Assembly (NCBI GenBank): GCA_030278955.1 | Contig: JAOANR010000004.1 | Location: 16,356,428 to 16,420,427 of the forward strand | Source of the DNA: Hygrophila difformis | Taxonomy: Eukaryota > Streptophyta > Magnoliopsida > Lamiales > Acanthaceae | Direction of reading: 5' to 3' | Length of the DNA: 64,000 bases | Shown: one piece after another, positions 34,964 to 46,464 of the stretch | Layout: every line of letters starts with the position of its first letter | Numbering within the stretch: position 1 is the stretch's first letter | The notes under the pieces: model-generated | Told to the model about the DNA's origin: nothing | The model's database searches: none | The model's input: only the letters and a program-made list of their open reading frames with translations | Translations under genes and position numbers: made by a program

Positions 34964-35820
34964 GGATCTTACGAGTGAACCAACTGTATGGTAAACTGTC
35001 AAAATACGACTTCTGGTTAAAGGAAGTGTCATTTCTTGGGCATATAGTATCCGCCAATGGAGTGGCAGTAGATCCGGCGAAGATCTCGGCAGTAACCGAG
35101 TGGGTACCACCGAAGAGTCCAACAGAGGTACGAAGTTTCCTTGGACTGGCGGGATACTACAGGCGATTTGTCAAAAACTTCTCGAAAATCGCACGCCCGT
35201 TGACCCAGTTGTTGAAGAAAGGGGTAAAATACGACTGGACCAGTGAGTGTGAGTCCGCATTCCAAGATTTGAAGAAACAACTTACCACAGCGCCAGTATT
35301 GGCATTACCATTTGATGATGGAGACTTCGAGGTGTATAGCGACGCCTCGAAAGAGGGATTGGGATGCGTGCTAATGCAAGATCAAAGGGTTATAGCATAC
35401 GCATCGCGTCAACTAAAACCACACGAAGAAAACTACCCGACGCACGACTTAGAACTCGCCGCGGTCGTGTTCGCCTCAAAGATATGGAGACACTATCTCT
35501 ATGGGCGGAAGTGTCGGATGTTCACCGACCATAAGAGCCTCAAGTACATATTCACGCAGAAAGAGCTGAATTTGAGGCAGAGAAGATGGTTGGAGTTAAT
35601 AAAGGATTATGACCTGGAAATTGCTTATCATGAAAGAAAAGCCAACGTTGTAGCCGATGCCCCGAGTCGAAAGACTCAACACGTGGCGAATTCACTCGTG
35701 ATACCGGCCGAGTTGTACAAGGACTTAGCAAAATTAAGTCTAGAGTTAGTGCATTCTGGCACGGTAAACGAACTCGTCAACGCAATGGTAGTGGGACCTA
35801 CCATATTCGATGAAATATGA
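34957..35820 (+). pseudogene. pol: Gypsy RT thumb/connection and RNase H
   Basis: Reads [40 protein letters not shown], then RNase H with [55 protein letters not shown] and [12 protein letters not shown]. The aspartates and the glutamate of the active site are visible. It ends at a TGA at 35818, probably a mutated CGA, since integrase follows in the same frame. Confidence 0.9.
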
Positions 35821-35844
35821 CTCGCCCAACTGGGTGATGAGAAG

Positions 35845-36639
35845 TTGGAGGAAATTAGGAAGGACATTGCCGAAGGAAAGGCAATAGATTTTAAAATTCA
35901 TGAGGACGGAAGCATCCGCTTCAAGGGAAGATGGTGTATACCACGGAATTGTTTGGACCTGAAGCAGAAAGTGATGGAGGAAGGCCATAACACCCCATAC
36001 TCGGTCCATCCCGGAGGCGACAAGCTGTACAAGGACTTAAAGAAGAACTATTGGTAGCCGAACATGAAAAGAGAAGTGGCCGAGTTTGTGGCGAGATGTC
36101 TCACCTGCCAGAAGGTCAAGGCGGTGCGCCAAAAACCCCTACGGTTAATGCAGCCATTGGAAATCCCGAGTTGGAAATGGGATAGCATTTCCATGGATTT
36201 CATTTCGGGGTTACCACGATCACCAAAAGGGATGAACAAAATCTGGGTGATCGTGGACAGATTAACAAAAGCTGCCATATTTATCCCAATGAAGGATACT
36301 TGGTCCATGGACCAATTGGCAAAAGCGTATGTCGACAATGTGGTACGACGGCATGGAGTACCACACGACATCATCTCGGATAGGGACAGTAGATTTGTCT
36401 CCCATTTTTGGGCAAAACTACAAGACGCCCTCGGTACGAAAATAAAGATGAGTACCGCGTTTGTCCATGGACCAATTGATATGAAGGAAAGAGTAACGAG
36501 AAACAAAACCGTGAGGATGGTCAAGGTCCTTTGGTCTAACCACGAAACGGAGACGGCAACATGGGAATTGGAAGCCGATATGAAACAACGTTACCCGACC
36601 CTCTTCCAAGATGACCCGACCACAGTTATGGGGACATAA
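35845..36639 (+). pseudogene. pol: Gypsy integrase with large internal deletion, and chromodomain end
   Basis: The zinc-binding part reads HPGGDKLYKDLKKNYW, then a TAG at 36056 in place of Trp, then CLTCQKVKAV. The core has SWKWDSISMDFISGLPRSPK and HDIISDRDSRFVSHFWAKLQ, giving the first two catalytic aspartates. After STAF at about 36462 the protein jumps to a chromodomain-like tail (VKVLWSNHETETATWELEAD). Roughly 230-260 residues, with the catalytic glutamate and the C-terminal DNA-binding part, are missing. The 16-base motif GTCCATGGACCAATTG lies at the junction and also at 36303-36318. In intact elements the chromodomain guides insertion to heterochromatin. Confidence 0.88.
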
Positions 36640-36646
36640 CTGTATT

Positions 36647-36663
36647 CTTAAAGGGGGGGAGGA
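36647..36663 (+). other. Polypurine tract in use (outer)
   Basis: CTTAAAGGGGGGGAGGA directly before the 3' LTR start at 36664. It primes plus-strand DNA. A second, older tract (36874-36889) is within the LTR. Confidence 0.8.
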
Positions 36664-39354
36664 TGTAACACCTGAGAAAAACAAATTCAAATTGTTTTAA
36701 ACTACGTTATGACTTGATCCCTTCACAGGGTACGTAGGCAGCTTGGTAATCTAAATTCTAAGTTCAGTCACAAAATAAATCACAAGATAAATCACAAAAT
36801 AAAAACATAACCAAAAGCATCCTAACGCTTAACTCAAGGAAACCGAAACACAACTTCGAGGACGAAGTTGATTCTTAAGGGGGGTAGATTGTAATACCCG
36901 GGAAAATTGTTAAGAGAAATCGGAACTAACTTATTTAGATAAATTGTCGCACGGAAATGTTACGAACATCAACCCGAACTCGTAATAAATTCTAGATGGA
37001 AATTTCGAACCGTGAATGATCCGGAAAATCGAGCCGAAAACGTAGAAGGATAAAAGTCCGAAAGAGAGGAGGAAAGGACCCGACGGATCGCACGACGTGC
37101 CCGGACCGAAGTCCAGGTGTTGGCTGCGCGCTGGCCGCGCGGTGACGCGCCAACTCCGCGTGGGAGCGCTGAACGCGGCAGATCATGCGATCATGGCGAT
37201 TTCTTGCCAAAATTTTGCCTCCCGATTATGGTAAGCGAATTTGGACGGAAGGGAAAGCTTTTGGGCGAATTAGGGCAGCCTCCTCCACCCATAATCAGTC
37301 ATCAACAAACCCTTTTCACCCTCAATCTCTCCCAAAGCCAAACATCTCTCCGACGAACTTCCGGCGACCTCCCGACGAGTATTCCGGCGAAGAAGGGACG
37401 AGCGAGACAAAGCCACTGCCTTCTAGGACCTTGGTAAGTTGTATTATAGTCTCAAAAACTCGAAATCTAACCATCTTTCCTTTACTACGATTTCACGTCG
37501 GGGGACGAACAAAAATCGATCGAAGAAGGCCGTTCGTCGCGACCTTAGGACGTCCGGAAAGCCCTTACAGCGACCCTATTCTCTAACTAGGTAAGTTAAG
37601 ACCTTAATCTTCAATTTTTGTGGTTTTATTGTTGTTTGGATTAAAAGATCTAGACACGTAACTAAAATCGGTTTTCAAAAACCCTATTTTCGACCAATTT
37701 TAATAACTCGACCAAAACTCTATCTTTGGGAATTCAAACCAAAAACTTTTCAACATAGATTTTGCTCATAAGACTCTAATCTACCTTGTGTCCAAATTTC
37801 AGCCATTGGCATAATGATTTGATACCCCAAATCATGACGTAAAATTTCTGTATGAAAACCGGACGTTTGAAACCATGACAGTTTTATTGATTCGACTTGA
37901 TGCATGTTTTTCACCCGTTTTAAACCGATTTGAACTTGCATTTCTAAATGAAAATTGTAGATAATTATGTCTAGATTATGCATATAAAATTTCATGAATT
38001 ATAGAGTTCATTTGATATGTCAAATCAGACGAATTCAGAACCTGTGTAAAACCGATTTCCGAACGCGCGCGTGAGCAGTGTATTGGTGTCGATTTTTGAA
38101 CATCTAAAACTCATTATTTCAAAAAGCTTAAAACATGAAAGTTATTCATTAAGGTGTTATCTACATCCTGTAAAAATTTCGGACCAATTGGATTTAAAAT
38201 GAATCTTTAATCGGCGTTGTACAAAACTGTGACAGAATTAAACTTTCGGACAGAAATTTTCTCTCGTAAAGAACTCGAAATTCGACTTACTTCGAAACCT
38301 TATTTCCAGAAACTTAAAACATGAAAGTTGTTCGTATGGGTGTCCTTGAGCTACTGTATAAATTTCAGAATTTTTGGTTAAAAGACGAATTTTTAATTTA
38401 AAAAGACGTAAACTGTGATAAATTGGATTTTTCGAACTTGAGAAAACTCGAACTATGAAATGCGATATCGAATATCTTGTAATCGTTGAAACATGAACTT
38501 TCGAAAAATCATGTTCACTAGGCTGAGCCGATCCTCATGCTATCATTATTTTGAGACTGCCTCATTAGTGGTCTCCCTACTATCTGAGATTGCCTCGTTA
38601 GTGATCTCGCGCTCTGTATTTATTTGGATTGCCTCGTTAGTGGTCCTACGATTTGAGATTGCCTCGTTAGTGATCTCCCCGGTATGATGTCCTCTTCTTA
38701 GTCATCGGGATAATACTAAAAGACTTGTGAGTGTGTATTTAATTAAATTGTATTTATTTAACATGCTTTTAAATTATGCTTTCAAATTATACTTGTACGT
38801 TATGCTTTAAAATTTCGTATTCTAGCCTAATTAAATAATCATGTCTTTCCGCTGCAAGTAATCTATAAATTTAAATTTAATTTTTAATATGCATAAAAAG
38901 TCTAACTTTTAATTAAACACATACAACCCCTTAATTGTTTAGTTAGGGATTAACTTACTCGGTATATTTTTATACTGATAAATCCGTTGTTATTTTTCTT
39001 TTACAGAGTATGTCGAGTGACGCATGCTCATGCATTGGGGGGAACTATTTCATAAACACTTTTATTTCTTGCACTTCAGTACTATTTTAAATCGGGCCTG
39101 TTAAACCCGAGTTTTGGCCATGTCGGCCGTGATTACTTTTCCGCTGCATCTACTATATTTCGTGCATGGATGATTACTATTCTGTATTCTAAACTTAGTA
39201 TTATTGTTTTCCGGACTCAATATTGAAATGTTTTTAAATCTTTTAAGTACCCATAAGCCTTGCATTTCCTTAGTGAGCTCGGAAAAATCCATGTCTTGCT
39301 AGGGAGATGTGGCGGTGACATCCTGGCTTGGGGTATCAAATCCGGGGTGTTACA
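36664..39354 (+). repeat. 3' LTR of the chromovirus
   Basis: 2,691 bp, TGTAACACCTG to GGGTGTTACA. Closely matches the 5' LTR. Differences include one minisatellite unit fewer and small indels around 37120-37135 and 37445. Confidence 0.93.
38550..38685 (+). repeat. Four-unit minisatellite in the 3' LTR
   Basis: Same GATTGCCTCGTTAGTG unit as at 30390-30560; the unit near 30485-30518 has no counterpart here. Confidence 0.85.
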
Positions 39355-39399
39355 CCCGTGCCCAACAGTAACAAGACGTTTAATGTGGGACGGAGGGAG

Positions 39400-39418
39400 T
39401 AATAATTATGTCTAGACA
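39400..39418 (-). mobile_element. Short LTR (3' copy), part 2
   Basis: AATAATTATGT continues the match to 42522-42534 after the MITE. On the minus strand the LTR would start TGTCTAGACATAATT at 39418; the other copy starts TGAATCAACATAATT at about 42540. Confidence 0.5.
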
Positions 39419-40067
39419 AAAATTGCTCTTCTTCCATTCTCTTTGCCACCCAACAGCTTCCGGCCACCAGTCTGCCGCCCAAGCTCACTCCCGAACATGT
39501 CTCTCCATCGCCTGTCTCTCTCTTGTGCTCGGAGATCTGCCCTTGCCGCCATCTTTGTTTCTCGCGTGATCTCTCTCATTGCCGCTTGAAACCTTGACGC
39601 TAGCCGCCCAGATCAACTTGCCGCCATCTGTGCTTGCCGTCCGGGCTCCTGTCTGGGCTCCCGTTGCTTCTCTGGCCGCCCGCGTCTCTTCCACCTGCCG
39701 CCCGAAGTGCGCTCAACTGGGACAGCCGCCTGAGCCTCGCGTGCCACCGCTATCTCTCTCTTTGCGGCCCCATAGGAGTTTGCTGCCCAGCCTGTTTTTC
39801 GCCCGACGTCAAGGTTTGCCGCCTTTCTCCCTTGCTGCCTACGTCGTCTCTCTGGCCGCCCGCATCGTCTCGCTGGCCGCTCGAGTCTCTCCGTCTCCGT
39901 ACCTGCTTGCCGCCGTGTATGCCTCGCCGCCCAAGTCTCTCATTCAAATGCCTGGTCTCTGGTCCTTCGTTACTTGTGGCCCCTGCATCGTCGGCCACCC
40001 GTCGAAGCTCTCTACCGCCTATCTCTCAGCCGCCGGCCGCCTGAAACTCCTCGTTGAGCTTTGTGAC

Positions 40068-40330
40068 TTGCCTCCCATTGGAGCCTGTAGTTTCGTCCGG
40101 AGCTTATTGTCTTGCCTCACGTCGGCGCCCAGAGCTTCGTCCGCAGCTTTGTGTCTTGCCTCCCGTGGCGCCCGGCTTCATCCGCAGCTTTGTGACTTGC
40201 CTCGCGTCGGCGCCAGGAGCCTCGTCCGGAGTTTTGTGGCTTGCCTCCGGTTGGCGCTCGGAGCTTCGTTCGCAGCATTAAGACTTGCCTCCCGTCGGCG
40301 CCCAAATCATTATCTGCAGCTTTCTGTCTT
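40068..40330. repeat. ~44-bp minisatellite, about six units
   Basis: Units start CTTGCCTCCCGTCGGCGCCC and run through CGTCCGCAGCTTTGTG, 41-45 bases each. Because the unit is near a multiple of 3 minus one, frames stay open in several phases. Confidence 0.85.
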
Positions 40331-40489
40331 GCCTCCCATTGCTTGTGGTCGCCCTCTTGGACATCTTTATAAGGCCTTGGCCACCTTCGTAGCCCCTTGT
40401 ACACCTGCGTACAAATTGGCCACCTCCGTAGCCCCTTGGGCATATTTGTAGCCCTCAGGCATTTTCGTAGCCTTCATAGCTGTTATTTT

Positions 40490-40740
40490 ATGAATCTGAA
40501 GCCGCCATAGTGCCCTGCCATTTTGGAATTTCGCAGCCACATCGTGCCCTGCCATTACGGGAATCCGCAGCCACATAGTGCCCTGCCACTTTGGAATCTG
40601 TAACCACATAGTACCCTGCCACTTCGGGAATCTGCCGCCATATAGTGCCATGCCACTTCGGGAATCCGCAGCCACCATAGTTCCATTTGGCATGCCGTAG
40701 CCACCATAGCTCCATTTCGGCATTCCAGAGCCACCATAGC
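40490..40740. repeat. ~34-bp minisatellite, six to seven units
   Basis: Units of GCCACATAGTGCCCTGCCAC followed by TTCGGGAATCCGCA. The minus strand reads repeated Pro-Lys-Trp-Gln-Gly-Thr-Met-Trp. It follows the gag end on that strand. Confidence 0.85.
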
Positions 40741-40867
40741 CTTTAGTCATCGACTACCACCTGCAACTCTCACAGGCATATCGCCTATCGTCGAGGGCTG
40801 TCGGCCGCCGTTGCTCAGCCACCAACTACTCGGCCTTCGAGTCCGCCGTTGATGACATTTTAGGGCA

Positions 40868-42200
40868 TTATCCAGAGTTGCTTTCACCAAGGGTCACCGC
40901 ATCAACCACCACCCTTGGTTCGTCTTTCTCTTTACCAGATTTCACTTCCTTGAAATGAGTCTCGTATGTAAGTTGGCGCTTCTCATCTTGTTCCTCAAGG
41001 AACTTTTCCAAGCGGCCCGCCCTTTCGGCCAACTGGGCAAGGTCATAGGAGTCTTGCACAATTAAATATTCTTTTAATTTTGGTAACATATTTGCCACTG
41101 CAATGTTGGTTATTTCCCTATCAAGGACAACCATCGTGCATTGACTTTTTAAGTTTTTGTAATCTATTGATAAATGTACTCGCCGCTTCATCGCCGAATT
41201 GTTTAGCATTAGTTAGATCTGCCAAACTAACATGTGTTAATGGAGTGTAGAACCTGTCGTGGAAGAATCTCTCTAGATCGGGCCAATTCTGAATCGAGTT
41301 AGGCCGCAAAGACGTGTACCAAGCAAAGGCAAGTCCAGTAAGGGATGTACTGAAAAACCTCAATTTCAGCCAATCGTTGGCCTACATTTCACCACACTGT
41401 GTGGTGAATCTGCCCACCTATTCTACGGCGGACTTGCCATTATCCCCCAAAAACATAGTGAACTCGGGCATCTTGAATCCTCTCGGATAAGGCTGCATAT
41501 TGTCCATCCAGTCAGGATAGGGTTTCCTGTAAGTCGGTCGCTCCATCGGCCTCAACTGGATCCCGAAATGCTGTTGCATCATATCCGCTAGCAGTTTGGG
41601 TGATACTGCTGGTACTTGAGTAGGAGGCATGACAGGTGTAGGCGGTATAGTAGGTGCCACGGCCATTAATTGTGGTTGTGGTGGCTGCCCCCTAGCGTTG
41701 GAGATGTCCAACTAGGGTTTGGCATTGGTGCCGATAATACCGAGAAATTCACCGCGTACAGCGTTGTAAGCATGTTCGGCACAAGAGGTGCCGCTTGATG
41801 CGGCTGCACGCTAGGCCTACCGGAGGCCATCAAACAGCCATTGGGTGATGGTGAGGCGTAGATCGGCATCGGAGGTAACGCATATGTGAAACATGGGAAG
41901 CTAGGTGCCGCTGGTACGTAGCCGAGATTGGCCAGACCACCAAATTCTGAATATGGTGGCTGGCAAGATGTGGCCTTCAAAGTCCTCTGTTGGCCACCGG
42001 ATGGCCCAGGACATGGGAGACTGGGCGACGATTTGTGTTGTTTATATTAGCAGTTTCATCTCGCATGGAACTACATACTCTGTCGATTAGATCAGCCATT
42101 ATTCTCCGCAATACATCCATAAGTTGATTCGTAAGTACGGGCATGAACTCGGCCATTGATTCCGTTATCACTAGCCGCATCTGTTCGGAGACAGTAGGTG
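40868..42200 (-). pseudogene. gag: Decayed retrotransposon gag
   Basis: Minus-strand pieces in order: a stretch with FMPVLTNQLMDVLRRIMADL, a Pro-rich spacer, WMDNMQPYPRGFKMPEFTMF, then RFFSTSLTGLAFAWYTSLRP and WPDLERFFHDRFYTP, the retrotransposon gag capsid domain, and RLEKFLEEQDEKRQLTYETH. At least three stops or shifts (near 41980, 41400-41418, 41195) break it. Plant Gypsy type, perhaps Tat-like. No zinc knuckle is seen. Confidence 0.75.
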
Positions 42201-42407
42201 TTTGCGTAATCTCTTGTTGCGCTCAATTCCCCGCCGCATAACCGGCGTCATCTGCAATAGGTGTCCTCGTGGAAGTCTCCTATTGCAAAGACATCTCTTT
42301 GAATTTATTAGTAAGAACACTCACTAATATTTCAAATCTGAGACGTATCCACCCTAAGCGGATATGATTTTTCACTCGAGTCCCACTCGGCGTGCCAATT
42401 TCAGACG

Positions 42408-42540
42408 TAATCTGAAATCCATTCTTAAGCCGCTAATTCAAATATTTATAGGGTGGGTGGCAAGCCTTAATGCACGTTTCCTTGCCTCCTTAACTGTAGT
42501 CTTTCTCTTTTAGTTGATAATAATTATGTTGATTCATGGA
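42408..42540 (-). mobile_element. Short LTR (5' copy)
   Basis: About 130 bp matching 28250-28340 plus 39400-39418, next to the primer-site-like sequence. It has no MITE, so it shows the empty site for the MITE in the other copy. Confidence 0.5.
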
Positions 42541-42582
42541 TCGGGCCTCCTCACATGCAGATTGGGCCATTTTATTTGGGCC

Positions 42583-42904
42583 TAGGGGTGTCAATTTTGG
42601 GCACGACCCGAAAACACGAACCCGACCGACACGAACCCGATACAGTGTTGGGTTTTTTGGGTTTAGTCATTTTTGGTTTTTCTAGTTCGAAATTCGGTCT
42701 AAAAATTTTCAGGCCTTGTTCGGATTTGGTATTTCAAGTTCATTTCGGGTTTCAGGTTGTGTTCGGGATTACAGATTTTGTGTTATACCCTTATTAACAC
42801 CTGACACGAACACGACCCGAACCTGTGAAACCTAAAACACGACCCGACCAACCTGACCGAAACACGACACGAACACGACCCGAAACCTGAAACTGATACC
42901 CCTA
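42583..42904. mobile_element. hAT-like MITE
   Basis: Terminal inverted repeats TAGGGGTGTCAATTT and (reverse) TAGGGGTATCAGTTT; 8-bp TSD TTTGGGCC at 42575-42582 and 42905-42912. 322 bp, rich in CACGACCCGAAC-type runs that can pair with each other. No coding capacity. Confidence 0.88.
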
Positions 42905-42912
42905 TTTGGGCC

Positions 42913-43859
42913 TAGTAAGTTTTGGGCCAACAGAAGTTCATGCACCAAAATTATTTAAGCCGATTTTTTTTTTAATATAGAAAATTATTTCTATATAATT
43001 TATTATATGATAATTAGTCATTTAATGTCTCCAAATACTTATTATTTTTATTTTAAAATAAAAGATAAATAAATTTTTTTGAGAAGCAAAAGATAAATAA
43101 ATTTTAAAAAAATAAGAAAATATATTAAAAATATGTTTAAATAATTTAAAATTTTTCAATTGATTTTCTAAAATTAAATTTTATATATTTATCATTTTTA
43201 GAATACTAATATCTAAATTTAGAAAATAAAATAAGTATGAAAAGTGAGGGTATAAAAGTCAAGTATAAAAGTATGTGAAATGGAGGTAGTAATCTAAGAT
43301 GACAGGCCCTCCAAGTGAGAATCACATTCCCACCAAAATCCCTTAACATTCCCACCTTGGTGGAAATGTGACATTCCCACATGAAACATGCCTCGAACCA
43401 AACATGAACATGTTTCATTCCCTAGCCAAGATTCTCAGGAATCTTAGATCTCCCGAACCAAACGCCCCTTACTGTAAAATGAGTTTGAGTTTGGTGTTGG
43501 CTATTGGAGATGGTCTCATAACATAATTGATGTATGTATTTATAAGATTTTTAATAAGTGGAAAAACTTCATACCCTATAAAGTAAACAATAATGCACTT
43601 ATCTTGTGAATTTTTTTTGGGTTAAGCACTTATCTTGTGAAATTTGATAAATGAATAGTACTGGTATGAATATTTTCCCAAATTAATTATATCTATGATG
43701 ATGCCAAGACCTAAGTCCTAAGTCTATGGGTCTGCTAGAGGCCCAGGTTGGTTCCAGTGTTGGACTTTTAATGAACGCACATACTGTTCTAATTTTTTTT
43801 TTATAAGCCGAAGCCAGAGAAGACCATCTCCAATAGCAAGCAAAAGACCATATAATATA
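42913..43859. other. AT-rich stretch with possible MITE ends
   Basis: 42960-43260 is AT-rich without features. 43440-43475 ends CCGAACCAAACGCCCC, a usual hAT-MITE end, but I cannot place its partner. 43495-43515 (GGCTATTGGAGATGGTCT) and 43824-43843 (AGACCATCTCCAATAGC) are inverted repeats, so 43490-43845 may be another small MITE. Confidence 0.35.
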
Positions 43860-44994
43860 CTTCCTCCATTTTTTTAAAAAGGTTACACTTCTCATTTGCA
43901 CGTATGTCAATGTACATTTTCAACGATTAATAACTCAAATTCGGTACAAGTAAAAATTCTAAAAAGTTGATATTTAAAAACTACTCCCTCCGTCCCGCGA
44001 AATTTGACGCGTTTCTTTTGAGCACGGTAATTTAGGTAGTGGGGTTTAGTAGTTAAAGTGGTGTGTAATTGTATTTATGATTCTATTAATTTTCTTTATT
44101 GTTATTAATAAATAATATAATATTTAAAATTTCATCATAATGTGTTTAATTTTTTAGTAATAATTAAATTAAAATATTAATTTCCTTAAAAATTAATATT
44201 AATTTTTTTACTTCTTAATTTCTCTAATTCAAAAATCCTCCAAAGAAAATGTTTGATGTCCATCTTTAAAGCCTCCAGCAAGTACAGGACCTACAATGAA
44301 AAATTCAAGAGAAAAATGAAAAATGAACACTGGAGCAAAAATGAAAATGAACACAGGAGCTTTGTGTCCAGAGATCGATGCATGTATTTCTTCGAAAAGC
44401 ACTCCTTAACAATGGACCTTCTACCATCAAAAGTTGACTCAAACACCCCCAAAAGAACATAGAAAATAAAAATGGCCACTGTTAGCATAAACAATCTGAT
44501 ACTGCCTACTAAAAGTAAATTTTTTTTTTTTTTTTAAATAAAAAAAAAAAAAAAAAAAAAAAAAAGCTGATATAGTTCCCTTTAAAAGCCATCAAAAGTA
44601 AAAAGTTCCCTCGTTAACTTCCCTTCAATCGACATTTCCCTCTAAAAATTATTTCTTCCAAAGCCACAATATATATCAATAGTCAAATGATACACAAAAT
44701 CCAAACATCACTAAAAGTCATTCATAAACAAACAAGTTTTACTCATGTTGCAGCAACAAAACATGCACCCATAGGTGGCAATACTTAACAACATAGCAGC
44801 TGCAGCAAAAACCAGCAGTAATTAACAACATAGCAGCAGTGGCAGCAAAAACCAGCCAGGTATTACTCTCGTGTACTTCTGTTTCTACCCAGCAGCAATA
44901 ATTAACTCCTCCTCTATTTTCTGAACAGCAACATCAACCCAGCTTCCTCTTTTTCGATTTCAATTGACACATCATCTTCAAATCATCCCTACAA

Positions 44995-46464
44995 ATGCCA
45001 AAACCATTTATTAGTTGTGAAGAAAAGAATGTCATTGTTCAATTTCTTCTTCAAAATAGCAAAAATGGGAAGCCTATTAGAGGGAAAATGTTAGAAGCAC
45101 AATTGAAATATTCAACCTGACGAAGTACTATTTCAAGATTATGGAGTCAAGCAAAAAAACAAGCTGCAAGGGGTGAAGCCATCATGTTGAAAAAGCATAA
45201 ACCATATGAAAAGAGACAGCTAAAAGTTCTTGTTGACATTGAATTGATACAGACAATTGAGCTATGCAAAAGAGGCACCATAAGGACACTTGCATGAAGC
45301 ATAAATTGCTCAAAAAGTACCGTTGGCAGATGGATGCAAAGTGGGGTTTGAGAGCACATAGTAGTGCACTCAAACCGGACCTTACAGCTCTAAACAAGCT
45401 ATTAAGAATGTAGTTCTCACTTGATGCACTTTTTATGATTCAATTCAAAGAGCTTTTGCATTTTAAAGTATGAGAAACATCATTCATATAGATGAGAAAT
45501 GGTTTTACATGACTAAGGGTACCCACAGATTCCACTTGACTCCGGGTGAGGCTGAACCACATAGAACTTGCAAAAACAAGAAATTTATCACAAAAGTCAT
45601 GTTTATGTGTGCTGTATACAGGCCTATACCTGCCTCTGATGGCGGTGTGATATCTGATGGCAAGATAGGCATCTTTCCATTTACACAATGTGTACCAGCA
45701 AAAAGGTCAAGCAAAAATCGTCCAACAGGCACTATGATCACCAAACCGATTGATTCAATAAACAAAGATGTTATCAAAGGCTGCTTGATCAATCAGGTAT
45801 GGTGGGATCTACAGCTCAATTTAGCAAAAAAAAAAACAGTAGCTTGTACCCTGATCACATGTAGCATATTTTCTTATTAATCTCTCTAATTCAAGGTGCT
45901 CCTATTCCTACTTTCCCTTTCTAACTTACATATCATTCCAGCGATAAAGGAGAAATGGCCAGCTACTTCAAGTAAAGTAATATACATACAACAAGATAAT
46001 GCAAAGCCACATATAAAGGATGATGATCTAGATTTTAGAAGCGTAGCAAGCAGTGATGGATTTGACATCAGGTTGATCAATCAACCGCCTAATTCCCCCG
46101 ATTTAAATGTCAATGATTTGGGATTGTTTAGGGCAATTCAGAGCATACAATTGAGAAAGCATATAGCACAATAGATGATTTGGTGAATGCAGTCAAGTTA
46201 TCATTTGAAGAGTTATCTGCTCAAACTCTAAACAAGGTGTTTCTAAGTCTACAAAACTGCATGATTGAGATAATGAAAAAGAATGGGAATAACAACTACC
46301 GAGTATAGGATGCACTCATTAGACATCAAGCATTGCCCACTAATCTCAAAGTGACTGATGAGTTAATGAAAGAGTGCATCAAATTCATGATTGATCATGG
46401 AAAATTGGAGTATGCTGGGATGTTGGTTAATAGCTTAACCATTGAACAAGTCGATGATGCTTAG
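44995..46464 (+). pseudogene. Mariner transposase, broken
   Basis: ATG at 44995 opens MPKPFISCEEKNVIVQFLLQ, the start of the helix-turn-helix part. Stops appear at about 45118 and 45295, and shifts follow. The catalytic part reads IIHIDEKWFYMTKG (first D near 45490), YIQQDNAKPHI (second D, codon 45995-45997) and SPDLNVNDLGLF (third D, codon 46115-46117). The last two are separated by exactly 39 residues, which makes it the plant DD39D class. A segment at about 45797-45935 looks like the family's intron. The natural stop is at 46462-46464. All three aspartates remain but the protein cannot be made. Confidence 0.88.

Larger units (their letters stand above)
28490..39354 (+). mobile_element. Full-length Ty3/Gypsy chromovirus with 2.7-kb LTRs
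   Basis: LTRs 28490-31225 and 36664-39354; TSD CCCGT at 28485-28489 and 39355-39359. Primer site at 31229-31242, polypurine tract at 36647-36663. Inside, in order: an extra ORF (31666), gag (32626), protease (33794), reverse transcriptase, RNase H, integrase and a chromodomain end. Long LTRs plus chromodomain point to the Tekay/Del clade. Gag is deleted in part, pol has several stops and shifts, and most of the integrase C-terminal half is gone, so it cannot move by itself. Confidence 0.95.
28341..39399. mobile_element. Stowaway-like MITE split by the Gypsy element
   Basis: Left part 28341-28489 begins TTCCCTCCGTCCCATTAC; right part 39360-39399 ends TGTGGGACGGAGGGAG. TA lies on both sides (28339-28340 and 39400-39401). 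Without the Gypsy it is about 190 bp. The sister sequence at 42510-42530 lacks the MITE and has a single TA. Confidence 0.8.
39419..42407 (-). mobile_element. Internal region of a gag-only short-LTR element
   Basis: On the minus strand: a primer-site-like TTGGCACGCCGAGTGGGAC at about 42380-42400, decayed gag (42200-40868), GC-rich minisatellites (40740-40068) and a purine-rich tract next to the 3' LTR (39445-39419). No protease, RT or integrase is seen. The part at 39440-40060 is GC- and CT-rich with many GCCGCC repeats. Open frames there on both strands follow from the base bias and I do not call them genes. Confidence 0.5.

Noticed and set aside
39579..40451. 290-codon plus-strand open frame
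   Set aside because: It runs across GC-rich repeats and the ~44-bp minisatellite, is open in other frames and on the other strand too, and resembles no protein. The gag in this element is on the minus strand.
45797..45943. Exact GT-AG intron in the mariner transposase
   Set aside because: Splicing at these sites does not keep the frame, so I describe only an intron-like segment.
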